Shown: piece after piece, positions 10,681 to 18,637 of the stretch
How positions within the stretch are numbered: position 1 is the stretch's first letter
Layout: the number at the start of each line of letters is the position of its first letter
NCBI RefSeq assembly: GCF_017161425.1
Contig: NZ_CP071057.1
Coordinates: 1,116,001-1,180,000 of the forward strand
DNA length: 64,000 nucleotides
Source of the DNA: Marinicauda algicola
Lineage (GTDB): Bacteria > Pseudomonadota > Alphaproteobacteria > Caulobacterales > Maricaulaceae
Direction: 5' to 3'
The notes under the pieces: model-generated
What the model saw: only the letters and a program-made list of their open reading frames with translations
What the model was told of the DNA's origin: nothing
Database searches by the model: none
Position numbers and translations under genes: made by a program

Positions 10681-11588
10681 GCCTCAGCGTCCTCATCCCG
10701 ACCTTCCGGCGGCCGGACGGGCTGTCGCGCGCCCTCGTCAGCGTCTTCGCCCAGACCCGCGCGCCGGACGAGATCGTCGTCGTGGACAATGCGCCCGAAG
10801 GCGGGGCCAGGGCAGTCATCGACGCGCTCGCGCCGCGCTCGCCGGCGGGGATCGTCCACGTCCACGAGCCCTCGCCCGGTGTCGCCAATGCCCGCAATGC
10901 CGGCTTCGCCGCAGCCAGGGGCCGCCATATCGCCCAGCTCGACGATGACGAGAGCGCCTCGCCCGACTGGCTGCAGCGCCTGATGGAAACGCGCGAGCGC
11001 CTCGATGCGCCCGTCGTGTTCGGCCCCGTCGCGGCCCAGGCGCCGCAAGCCGGCGCGCTGCGCCGGGCCTACGTCACGCGCCTCTATTCACGGTCGGGGC
11101 CGGGCGCCGACAGCGTGCTGACCAAGCCGTATGGCTGCGGCAATTCCCTCATCGACCGGGCCGCGGCGCCGCTGCCGGCCGAACCGTTCGACCCGGCGAC
11201 CAACGAGACCGGCGGGGAAGACGACCTCCTGTTCGCACGCCTTGCCGCCCGCGGCACCCGCTTCGCCTGGTCGGCGCGCGCACATGTGGTCGAGCATGTC
11301 GATCCGCGCCGCGCGCGCTGGGCCTATCTGATGGCGCGCAGCTTCGCCTATGGCCAGGGCCCGAGCCAGGCCTGCGTGACCGGTGAGCGGGTCCGCCCCC
11401 TCAGGCTCGCGGCCTGGATGGGGATCGGCGCAGCGCAGATGGCCGTGTTCGGCGCGGCCGCCCTGCCCGCACGCCTCGCCGGCGCGGAGGCTGCGGCCGC
11501 CTGCCTGGACCGCGCCGTCCAGGGGGCTGGCAAGGTGCTCTGGATGGATGCCTTCGGGCCGCGCTTCTACGGTGCGGCTCACGCCTGA
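10677..11588 (+). CDS. hfsL: Family 2 glycosyltransferase, HfsL-like
   Basis: A 303-aa GT2 enzyme with SLSVLIPTFRRP at the start, VVVDNAPEGG, NARNAGFAAARG and the metal-binding QLDDDESASP, followed by ETGGEDDLLFARL as the acceptor-site motif. It has one C-terminal hydrophobic segment. Third gene of the coupled G-H-L-like trio; it would add another sugar of the holdfast repeat unit. Its stop overlaps the convergent polymerase gene by 10 bp. Assignment to HfsL rather than another holdfast GT2 (for example HfsJ) is inference from position. Confidence 0.68.
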   Translation: MSLSVLIPTFRRPDGLSRALVSVFAQTRAPDEIVVVDNAPEGGARAVIDALAPRSPAGIVHVHEPSPGVANARNAGFAAARGRHIAQLDDDESASPDWLQRLMETRERLDAPVVFGPVAAQAPQAGALRRAYVTRLYSRSGPGADSVLTKPYGCGNSLIDRAAAPLPAEPFDPATNETGGEDDLLFARLAARGTRFAWSARAHVVEHVDPRRARWAYLMARSFAYGQGPSQACVTGERVRPLRLAAWMGIGAAQMAVFGAAALPARLAGAEAAAACLDRAVQGAGKVLWMDAFGPRFYGAAHA

Positions 11589-12832
11589 TCGCGCGGCGCC
11601 GACAGCTTGACCGCCGTCGCCACGAGAACGGCCCAGACCAGGCTGTTCTGCTGCAGCATGCTGCTCTCGGAGAGGCTGATCACGCCCCACATCACGAGGA
11701 AGGGCAGCGCCCAGTAGGTCTCCCGCCCGGCGAAGAGCCGGGCAAATCCCCCGACGAGCGCGCGTAGATAGACGAACAGCGCGAGCCCGAGGCCGGGCAG
11801 GCCCAGCGCAAGCGCGGTCTCGATCCAGGCATTGTGCGCCGTCGGCACGTCCCAGGCGGTCGCCAGGCGCACCCAGTGCACCGGCCCGCCATCGGTCTCC
11901 CAGAACGCGCCGTATCCGAACCCGGTCCAGGGCCGCTCCGCAATGAGGCGGACGAGTGCCGCCCAGATGTCGGTACGCCCCGTCAGGGTGGCGTCCCGTC
12001 CGAGCATCTCCAGGATCACCCCCGGCCCGATGGCCAGCACGAAGCCGAGCGCGAGAACGCCGAGCAGGCCCGCGCTCATCGTCAGCGCCGCGAACCCGAA
12101 GCCCTTGCGGGCGAGTGCGATGGAGCCCGTACCTGCGATCGCGACGAGACTCGCCAGGAGCGCGGTCTTCGACGTCGACAACAGAACGAGCAGGAGCGCG
12201 AGCGGGACGAGCGCTCGCCACAGCGCGCCGTAATGCCGGTCGAGCGCGCCCGCGGCCAGGAAGGCGAGCAGCGCCCAGGCCATCATGGCCCCCAGCGTGT
12301 TCTTCTCCCACCACAACCCTTTCCAGGCACCGGGATGGATTTCCTGCATCACGCCGAAGCCGGGAACGAGCGCCCCGGCGAGGAAGCTGCCGGCAGCAAG
12401 GATCGCGAAGCCGGCTGCGAGAACGCGCAGCAGCTCGCGCCAGCTGAACGCGGCGGCGAGCCAGATCCCGAACAGGGTCGTGAAGACGAGCGCGATCGCC
12501 CGGCGCAGCGTCACTCCCGGATCGAGCGACCAGAGCATCGAGGCGAGCGCGAGACCGACAAGAAGCAGGATCGGCCAGGCCCCGCCGAGATGATCGAGCA
12601 CCGCGCCGGGTCGCGCGAGCATGAGCAGGAGGGTCACGGCATAGACCGGCGGCCAGATCAGGCGCAGCACGGCGGAGGCGTCCGGGTTGGCCGGATCGGC
12701 GAACAGCGGCCCGACCAGCGCCTGGGAGAACAGGAGGACCAGGACGACGCCGGCAACGCCTTCAAGCAGCCTCACCCCGGACACGCGCGGCGCCGCCGCG
12801 CGCCAGCGCACGGCAAGCTCCCAGGCGCTCAC
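11579..12832 (-). CDS. hfsC: Wzy-type polysaccharide polymerase / O-antigen ligase family, HfsC-like
   Basis: A 417-aa polytopic inner-membrane protein with about 10-12 hydrophobic segments. The large periplasmic loop contains TGRTDIWAALVRLIAERPWTG-type sequence, the hallmark of the Wzy_C/O-antigen ligase family. It would polymerise lipid-linked holdfast repeats. GTG start at 12832 overlaps the stop of the hfsB-like gene (GTGA). It sits in the order A-B-C with the co-polymerase genes, as in Caulobacter hfsDABC. Caulobacter has a second polymerase (HfsI); which this matches best cannot be judged by eye. Confidence 0.75.
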   Translation of the reverse strand: MSAWELAVRWRAAAPRVSGVRLLEGVAGVVLVLLFSQALVGPLFADPANPDASAVLRLIWPPVYAVTLLLMLARPGAVLDHLGGAWPILLLVGLALASMLWSLDPGVTLRRAIALVFTTLFGIWLAAAFSWRELLRVLAAGFAILAAGSFLAGALVPGFGVMQEIHPGAWKGLWWEKNTLGAMMAWALLAFLAAGALDRHYGALWRALVPLALLLVLLSTSKTALLASLVAIAGTGSIALARKGFGFAALTMSAGLLGVLALGFVLAIGPGVILEMLGRDATLTGRTDIWAALVRLIAERPWTGFGYGAFWETDGGPVHWVRLATAWDVPTAHNAWIETALALGLPGLGLALFVYLRALVGGFARLFAGRETYWALPFLVMWGVISLSESSMLQQNSLVWAVLVATAVKLSAPRDQA

Positions 12833-13440
12833 CCGTCCGTCCCCGGCGCGCGGTTGACGACGATCCCGAGAACTCGCCCGCCCGCGGATTCGATGCGGTC
12901 GGCGAGCTCCTCCGCCTCGTCGCGGCGGGTCCGCTCGGCGTCGCCGACGAGGATCACGCCGTCGAGATCGCCGGCGATGGCGGTGGCGGCCGGGCTGCCG
13001 GCCGGGACGTCGACAAGCGCCAGCGCGCAGGCGGCCCGGACCCGGTCCCAATAGGCGGGCGCCGAGGTGAAGACGACCCGGCGCAGGGTCTCGGGGCGGC
13101 GCTCGAAGACCGAAACGAGCACCGGCGCGGTCTCCACCTTGCGCAGGATGAGACGGGCCGATCCTTCCGGGTCGGCGCGCCAGAAGGGTTCGGTCCCGAA
13201 ATCGGCGTCGTAGGCGGCGCCGTTGAGCCGCGTGCGTCCGGCCTGGGTGTTGGCCGCGAAGTCGAGATCGTAGAGCCAGACGGGACGCCCGCTTTCGCGC
13301 GACGCATTGGCGGCGAGCCGGGCGCTGACCCAGGAGGCACCGGCCCCGGCGCGGACCGGCATGATCATGACGGCGCGCCCGCGCTCCCCGCGCGCGACGA
13401 GACGGCGCGACAGATCCTGCAATTGCGCGCAAACGGTCAT
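12829..13440 (-). CDS. hfsB: BY-kinase-like P-loop protein lacking the Walker A lysine, HfsB-like
   Basis: A 203-aa cytoplasmic protein with the fold order of CpsD/CapB partner ATPases. The P-loop region reads PVRAGAGASW instead of GxGxGK[S/T], so the nucleotide-gripping lysine is absent. The Walker A' strand is VWLYDLDFAAN and the Walker B strand is ALVDVPAG. There is no tyrosine cluster at the C terminus, so it is unlikely to be an active tyrosine autokinase. It follows the Wzz-like gene by 57 bp and overlaps the polymerase gene, so it probably regulates or scaffolds the HfsA co-polymerase. Confidence 0.65.
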   Translation of the reverse strand: MTVCAQLQDLSRRLVARGERGRAVMIMPVRAGAGASWVSARLAANASRESGRPVWLYDLDFAANTQAGRTRLNGAAYDADFGTEPFWRADPEGSARLILRKVETAPVLVSVFERRPETLRRVVFTSAPAYWDRVRAACALALVDVPAGSPAATAIAGDLDGVILVGDAERTRRDEAEELADRIESAGGRVLGIVVNRAPGTDG

Positions 13441-13497
13441 GAGCCGGACTCCCTGGAGACCGAACCTAGCCCGGCGAGGGTTAACGATGGGCTGACG

Positions 13498-14991
13498 CTA
13501 CTGGCGCCCGACGCGAGCGAGGACGGGCAGCGGGTCGCGCCTCGGTGCCGGGTGCGCTGACTGGCGCGCAGCGCGAGCGCCCGCGCCGCCCGGATCGGGG
13601 GCATGCGGAGGCGGCGAGCGGCGCGGCGCCGGGTCGCGCCAGTCCTGCGCATAGCCGACGAGCAGGCCGAGAAGTCCCGCGAGACCCAGCGCGAACACGC
13701 CTGCGCCAGCGATCGCGATCTTGCGCAGCGACTTGGCTTCCGCAGGCGTTTCGGCGCGCTCCACGATCCGCACGGCATCGGCCGCGTCGCCCGACCCTGC
13801 GGCCTGGGCGACCGCGTTCGCGCTCTGCTCGGACAGGCGTTCGGCAGCGGTCTCGGCCGCGCTCACCTCCCGGCGAAGGCGATCGTGGGCCGGTGCGAGG
13901 GCGCGCAGCCGGTCGGCCTCCGCACGCGCGTCGGCAAGCTGGCGGCGCAGCATGGCGGCAAGCCTGCGCTGCGCTGCGGCTGCCCCGGCCTGCTGCAGGC
14001 GCGCGGTCTCGAGCTCCTGGTAGACCGGATTAGCGCCGGTCCGCCTCTGCCCCGCGCCCTGCGCGCCTCCGGCGTCGATGAAGTCGCGCAGCGCCGCGAT
14101 CTCGCGCTCGATCGCGACGACCGGCGGCGCGTCGGGCAGATAGCGCGCAAGCAGCTCGCGGCGGCGTACCTCGAGGGTCAGGAGCTGGCCGGTCACGTCG
14201 TTCTCGACATAGTGCTCGATCGTCTGGGGTATCTCGGTCAGGCGCGCCTCGATCGCGGCGGCGCCGGCCGCGGCGGCCTCGGCTTCGGCCTCGGCCAGCA
14301 GCAAGCGGGTCTGCAGGTCGGTCACGCGCGCGACTGCCGCGGCCTGCTCGGCCTCGAAATCGACGAGGCCGTGATCGTTGAGGAAGGCCCGCAGCTCGCC
14401 GGCCGCTTCCTGCGCCACGATCTCGGCGCGGGCGAGCCGCGCCCTGAGCTGACCGGCGCCGTCCTCGACGAGCACTTCCTGGCGGTAGTCGAGATAGGCC
14501 TCCACGATCGCGTTGAGCACCGTGGCGGCGAGTTCGGGATCGTCGGACTCGTAGGTCGCCGTAATCACGCTCGCATTGGGCGCGCGCGAGACCGAGAAAC
14601 CCGAGCGCAGGCGTCGCAGCGCGGCCGACGTCGGCTCGGCGCCGCGGCGTTCGATCGCGCGCCGGCGCACGGCATCGGAATCGAGGATCTCGATCTCGGA
14701 CTGCAGCACCTGGTCGAGCACGAAGGCCCCGCCCGAGCCGGCCGCACCCGGGGTCGGGTCATCCTCGTCGAGCAGGACCAGCAGGCGCGTCTCGGCCTCG
14801 TAGGTGGGGGTGAGCAGCGTGTAGGCGGCGATTGCGCCGGGAATGAAAAGCGCAAGAAAAACCAGGATGATGAGAAATTTCTGCGTCCACACGATCGCAG
14901 CCAGGTCGAACAGGTCGATCTCCCGGCGGCCATGGGCCGGCGGGGCGGATCGTCCCGGCCCGGAATCGTGAAAGTCGCTCATCACGCCCAT
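13498..14991 (-). CDS. hfsA: Wzz-type polysaccharide co-polymerase / chain-length determinant, HfsA-like
   Basis: A 497-aa inner-membrane protein. The N-terminal transmembrane helix is at about residues 35-58, with the LTPTYEAETRLLV motif typical of Wzz proteins just after it. A long Ala/Arg/Glu-rich coiled coil fills about residues 160-400, a second transmembrane helix is near 413-437, and the tail is proline-rich. It controls polymer length and bridges the inner membrane to the Wza-like exporter. It heads the A-B-C strand-run and is divergent from hfsD. A second in-frame ATG at 14982 is an equally possible start; neither has a strong Shine-Dalgarno. Confidence 0.8.
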   Translation of the reverse strand: MGVMSDFHDSGPGRSAPPAHGRREIDLFDLAAIVWTQKFLIILVFLALFIPGAIAAYTLLTPTYEAETRLLVLLDEDDPTPGAAGSGGAFVLDQVLQSEIEILDSDAVRRRAIERRGAEPTSAALRRLRSGFSVSRAPNASVITATYESDDPELAATVLNAIVEAYLDYRQEVLVEDGAGQLRARLARAEIVAQEAAGELRAFLNDHGLVDFEAEQAAAVARVTDLQTRLLLAEAEAEAAAAGAAAIEARLTEIPQTIEHYVENDVTGQLLTLEVRRRELLARYLPDAPPVVAIEREIAALRDFIDAGGAQGAGQRRTGANPVYQELETARLQQAGAAAAQRRLAAMLRRQLADARAEADRLRALAPAHDRLRREVSAAETAAERLSEQSANAVAQAAGSGDAADAVRIVERAETPAEAKSLRKIAIAGAGVFALGLAGLLGLLVGYAQDWRDPAPRRSPPPHAPDPGGAGARAARQSAHPAPRRDPLPVLARVGRQ

Positions 14992-15006
14992 CTCGCGCGC
15001 GCGCGC

Positions 15007-15021
15007 TTAATTTTTCCTTAG
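15007..15021. promoter_or_regulatory. Candidate CtrA box between hfsA and hfsD
   Basis: TTAA-tttttcc-TTAG matches the CtrA consensus TTAA-N7-TTAA at 7 of 8 fixed positions. It lies in the 83-bp divergent spacer between the hfsA- and hfsD-like genes, an AT-rich island in GC-rich surroundings. Binding is inference. Confidence 0.4.
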
Positions 15022-15074
15022 CCGTAACGGGCCCAGTCTGCCCGGACGGTCTGAATTTCAAGCAAAGGTGCGCC

Positions 15075-15800
15075 ATGGCCTGCCGCCCGCGGCTCCTCGC
15101 CGGTCTTGCCCTCGCGGCCCTGCTCGTGCCGGCCTGCGCCTCCGGTCCCGAGCCCGCGCGCGGCTTCGAGCCTGCGCGATTTGCCGCATGGGACGACAGC
15201 GCGCCCTCCTACCGGCTTTTTCCCGGCGACCAGATCGAGGTCACCGTCTACACGGCCCCCGAGCTCTCCGGCACGGTGACGATCGCGCCCGACGGGCGCG
15301 CTCATCTGCCGATGGTTGGCGCGGTGATGATTTCGCAGCAGAGCGAGCCCGAGGCCGCGCGCGCGATCGCGCAGCGCTATGCCGCCGTCCTGCGCGATCC
15401 GATCGTGGAAGTGCGCGCGAGCGACTTCGGCTCGCAGCAGATCCTGGTCGGCGGGGAAGTCAACCAGCCCGGCCTCTACGCCCTGCCCGACGGGCGGACC
15501 GGCGCGCTGGAGGCGGTCATGCTCGCCGGCGGCTTCCAGCCGACGGCCAAGCGGCGCGAGGTGGTCATCCTGCGGCGCGGGCCGGACGGGCGGACCATGA
15601 TGCGCACGGTCGATCTCAATGCGGCGCTGTCGGGCAACGGAGGCGACGCCATCCCCCTGGCGCGTCACGATATCGTGTTCGTGCCGCGCTCGGCGATCGC
15701 CGAGGTCAATCTCTTCGTCGAGCAATACGTCAGCAATATCGTGCCGTTCAACCAGGCCTTCGGCTACGCGCTGGCCAACGAGGTGTTCGACGACAACTGA
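15075..15800 (+). CDS. hfsD: Wza-type polysaccharide export lipoprotein, HfsD-like
   Basis: A 241-aa outer-membrane export protein. Its lipoprotein signal ends in LVPAC (Cys22). Residues about 50-125 form the Poly_export domain, starting at YRLFPGDQIEVTVYTAPELSG. An SLBB-type domain follows, with ILVGGEVNQPGLYALPDG and LAGGF. A short C-terminal helix (VEQYVSNIVPFNQAFG) would form the outer-membrane pore. It exports the holdfast polymer. Unlike the single hfsDABC operon of Caulobacter, here the gene is separated and divergent from hfsA. Confidence 0.83.
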   Translation: MACRPRLLAGLALAALLVPACASGPEPARGFEPARFAAWDDSAPSYRLFPGDQIEVTVYTAPELSGTVTIAPDGRAHLPMVGAVMISQQSEPEAARAIAQRYAAVLRDPIVEVRASDFGSQQILVGGEVNQPGLYALPDGRTGALEAVMLAGGFQPTAKRREVVILRRGPDGRTMMRTVDLNAALSGNGGDAIPLARHDIVFVPRSAIAEVNLFVEQYVSNIVPFNQAFGYALANEVFDDN

Positions 15801-15817
15801 CGCGTCCGACGAGTCGA

Positions 15818-16090
15818 CTAGTGGCGGGTGGCGAGCCACTCGCGCGCGGCGCGCTGGGCCGCGGCGATCTGGTCGGAGTCCATCTCCCCGGACAGCTCGC
15901 GGCGATAGTGCTTGGCCGCTTCCGAGCCCATCAGGGCCGCGAGATTGAACCATTTGTGCGCCTCGACATAGTCGATCACGCCGCCCTGGCCGGTCGAATA
16001 GATGAGGCCCAGCTTGCACAGATCGTCGCCTTTCGGCTCGCCCGTGACCGCTTCGTGGACCTGCGCGGTTTCGACGTCGGTGAACGCCAT
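15818..16090 (-). CDS. Small Sel1-like repeat protein
   Basis: I place the start at the ATG at 16090 (GGGGA seven bases upstream), giving 90 aa; a longer in-frame extension has no ribosome binding site. The centre holds one Sel1-like repeat: LGLIYSTGQGG then YVEAHKWFNLAALMGSEAA. A predicted helical tail (DQIAAAQRAAREWLA) follows. Sel1-like repeats form alpha/alpha superhelices for protein-protein contacts. No signal peptide. It is convergent with hfsD, 17 bp apart. The function is not known; its position beside the holdfast genes may be incidental. Confidence 0.65.
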   Translation of the reverse strand: MAFTDVETAQVHEAVTGEPKGDDLCKLGLIYSTGQGGVIDYVEAHKWFNLAALMGSEAAKHYRRELSGEMDSDQIAAAQRAAREWLATRH

Positions 16091-16263
16091 CTTCAAATCC
16101 CCATTCTTGCTGCCGGTCGCCCGCCTTGCTGGCGGTGTCGATCCGGCGATCCCATCCACTCAAGCCCCTTCGGGACCCGTCGTGTGAGAGGGAGAATGGC
16201 GCGCCTTGGTATCCACACGGTTAAGGCACATCAAGAATAACGCGTTTTAACCGTTTATTTTCG

Positions 16264-17730
16264 TTAGATTTTCTTGCGAAGGATTAAGCTCTCCGTACGA
16301 TTTGCAAACGCGCGCAGTCCGCTCCGCCTGCCCGTGGCGGCCTCCAGGTGCGCGCCGAGCGGTGCGCTGAGCGCAAGCAACAGGGCAAGGGCCGCGAGCC
16401 CCGCCGACAGCCGCCAGGCGCCGATCTCCTCCAGCCTCACGCGCGGTGCGCCGTCTGCAAGATCCAGGAGGGCTTCGGGGTCGGCATGCAGGTGGAACAG
16501 GGCAAGGGTCTGAGGCCCGATCACGCCGGCAAGGGCGTTGAGGCGGGCGAGATCCTCCGGCGTGCGGACCGCCGCGAGCAGGCGCAGCGCCGCGCCCGTG
16601 CCGACCCGCCGTCGAAGCTCCGCGGTGCCGGCAGCGAGCGCGGTGAGCCCGTCGACGTCCGCGCCGGCCAGGCCCTGCCCGGCCGCCGCACCGAGTTCCG
16701 CAGCCGATCGCACCGGCTGGCTGTAGATCTCCCCGGCCTCCTCCAGGAAGGGCGCCAGAGACCCGAGCAGCCGGGCCTGCCCGCCCGCATCCCCGGCAAG
16801 GCGTCCCGCGAGCTCGGGATGCATGATGTCCGCCTTGCGCGCGGCGAGCAGCAGGCGCGCCCCGGCCGCGGCTCCCCCGCCGGCCTCCAGTGCATCGGCC
16901 TCGAGTGCGGCGGCGAGCGCGGCAAGGTTCAGCGCGGCCGGGTCGGGCGCGGGCTTGACGATGAAGCCGGTCTCGCACGCGCCTGTCGCGCGCGGCGTGT
17001 CGCGCAGGGCCGCGTACGCCTCTGCGATGAGCCCCTGCACGCCGCCACGCAGCTCCACCGGACGGTCCAGGCGCCCGGCCCAGCCGGGTACGCGGTCGAG
17101 CCGCAAGGTGCGGCCGGCCGGATCGGCGAACCAGGCCTCCATCCCCGCCAGCGTACGCCCGTAGAGCCGGTCGGCAGCGGCGAAGCGCTCGCGCACCAGC
17201 GGGTCTGCGAATACGAGTTCGGGGGGGTCGAGCCCAGCCTGCCGGGCCTCCTCTAGACGCGCCTCGAGGGCTCGGTCGAGGCGGCGCCGCCGTTGCCAGT
17301 CCGGCCTCGCGCGCAGCTCGGCCTCGATCGCGGCGGGCGTACGCGCCTCCGAGAGCACAGCCAGGGCAAGACGCTCGCGCCCCGCCATCGGATCGAGCGC
17401 GCCGGCAAGCGAGCGGGCGAGGTCGAGGTCGGGCTGGGGCAGTCGGGCCGGGTCCAGGCTGCCGCGCAGCGCGGCGAGCCAGACATCGCCCGGCGCGGCG
17501 CCCTCGGGCACGGTTTCAAGGAAGGCGCGCTCGATGCGCCGCTCCAGCGTCGCCGTCTGCGGCGACCAGCCCGTGCGCGCCTCGTAGGAGACCGCGCCGC
17601 GCCAGCCATACCACACCGCACCCGCGGCCAGGGCCAGGAAGAGCGCCGGACGAAGGGCACGCACCGGCACGCTCACGAGCCACCAGACCAGGCGCCGTGC
17701 GAGAATCGGTCTGTCCGCCGCGATGTCCAC
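16264..17730 (-). CDS. Uncharacterised inner-membrane protein
   Basis: About 488 aa. I do not recognise the family. One hydrophobic helix lies near the N terminus (ALFLALAAGAVWYGW) and a second near residue 450 (LSAGLAALALLLALSAPLG). Between them is a roughly 390-residue, presumably periplasmic, Ala/Leu/Arg-rich helical domain with a single cysteine in GACETGF; a short basic cytoplasmic tail follows. The GTG at 17730 is preferred because GAGGGG precedes it; a TTG at 17766 would add 12 residues. It is single-copy on the minus strand between a Sel1-like gene and a glutathione transferase. Confidence 0.6.
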   Translation of the reverse strand: MDIAADRPILARRLVWWLVSVPVRALRPALFLALAAGAVWYGWRGAVSYEARTGWSPQTATLERRIERAFLETVPEGAAPGDVWLAALRGSLDPARLPQPDLDLARSLAGALDPMAGRERLALAVLSEARTPAAIEAELRARPDWQRRRRLDRALEARLEEARQAGLDPPELVFADPLVRERFAAADRLYGRTLAGMEAWFADPAGRTLRLDRVPGWAGRLDRPVELRGGVQGLIAEAYAALRDTPRATGACETGFIVKPAPDPAALNLAALAAALEADALEAGGGAAAGARLLLAARKADIMHPELAGRLAGDAGGQARLLGSLAPFLEEAGEIYSQPVRSAAELGAAAGQGLAGADVDGLTALAAGTAELRRRVGTGAALRLLAAVRTPEDLARLNALAGVIGPQTLALFHLHADPEALLDLADGAPRVRLEEIGAWRLSAGLAALALLLALSAPLGAHLEAATGRRSGLRAFANRTESLILRKKI

Positions 17731-17812
17731 CGAGCCCCTCGCCCCTCCTTCGACCGACCAAGTCAAGCATGGGCGAAGGGCCGATCAAAGCGCGCAGCGA
17801 GGCAGGAGACGA

Positions 17813-18535
17813 TTACTCGCGCGCCTTTTGCCCGAAAAGCACAGCGCGGGCCTTCTTCATCTCCTCGGAATCCTCGTCGAGCGAACGGCGCAGGTCCTTG
17901 CCGACATCGCGCCCCCGGCGCAGGGCGGGCCGCTCCTTCAGGCGCTCGTACCAGACCTTCAGGTTGGGGAAGTCGTCGAGGTTCTGGCCCTGCCCCTCGG
18001 GCAGGATCCAAGGCCAGATCGCCATGTCGGCTATGGAATAGAACCCGGCGACGTAGTCGCGGCCGGCGAGCTGCTTGTCGAGCACGCCGTAGAGCCGGTT
18101 GACCTCGTTGGTATAGCGCTCGCGGCCATAGACGATCCTCTCCGGGTTGCTCTCGATCTTCGGGGCGTAGCTGCGGAAATGGTGCGCCTGTCCGGCCATG
18201 GGGCCCAACCCGCCCATCTGCCACATCAGCCACTGATCGACATTGACCCGGTCGCGCTCGGTCTCGCCGTAGAACCGGCCGGTCTTGCGCGCCAGATACT
18301 GCAGGATCGCGCCGCTCTCGAAGATCGAGATGGGCTGACCGTCCGGACCGTCGGGATCGACGATGGCCGGCATGCGGTTGTTCGGACTGATCTTCAGGAA
18401 ATCCGGCTTGAACTGGTCGCCGGCACCGATATTGACCGGCTTCACCTCGTAGGGAAGGCCCATCTCCTCGAGCGCGATGGTGATCTTCCATCCGTTGGGT
18501 GTGGGCCAGTAGTGCAATTCGATCGGCGCGGTCAT
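17813..18535 (-). CDS. Glutathione S-transferase, Nu-class (YghU/YfcG-like)
   Basis: A 240-aa cytosolic GST. The N-terminal thioredoxin-like domain has YWPTPNGWKITIALEEMG, with the TxN glutathione-activating motif of Nu-class/Ure2p-like GSTs in place of a catalytic Tyr or Ser. NRMPAIVD (cis-proline) and FESGAILQYLA follow. The helical C-terminal domain includes YSIADMAIWPW. Members typically show disulfide-bond reductase or peroxidase activity with glutathione. Shine-Dalgarno AAGGAG precedes the ATG. It is divergent from the 2-oxoglutarate oxygenase gene with a 102-bp spacer. Confidence 0.9.
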   Translation of the reverse strand: MTAPIELHYWPTPNGWKITIALEEMGLPYEVKPVNIGAGDQFKPDFLKISPNNRMPAIVDPDGPDGQPISIFESGAILQYLARKTGRFYGETERDRVNVDQWLMWQMGGLGPMAGQAHHFRSYAPKIESNPERIVYGRERYTNEVNRLYGVLDKQLAGRDYVAGFYSIADMAIWPWILPEGQGQNLDDFPNLKVWYERLKERPALRRGRDVGKDLRRSLDEDSEEMKKARAVLFGQKARE

Positions 18536-18637
18536 AACAGTCGCTCCTTGAAATTGACGTCGCCCTGCAAGGTGGTACCTGCGACAATCCGGTCAAGCGC
18601 GCAGGTCTTCACGAGCGCGCGAGCCCGGCTTACACGG

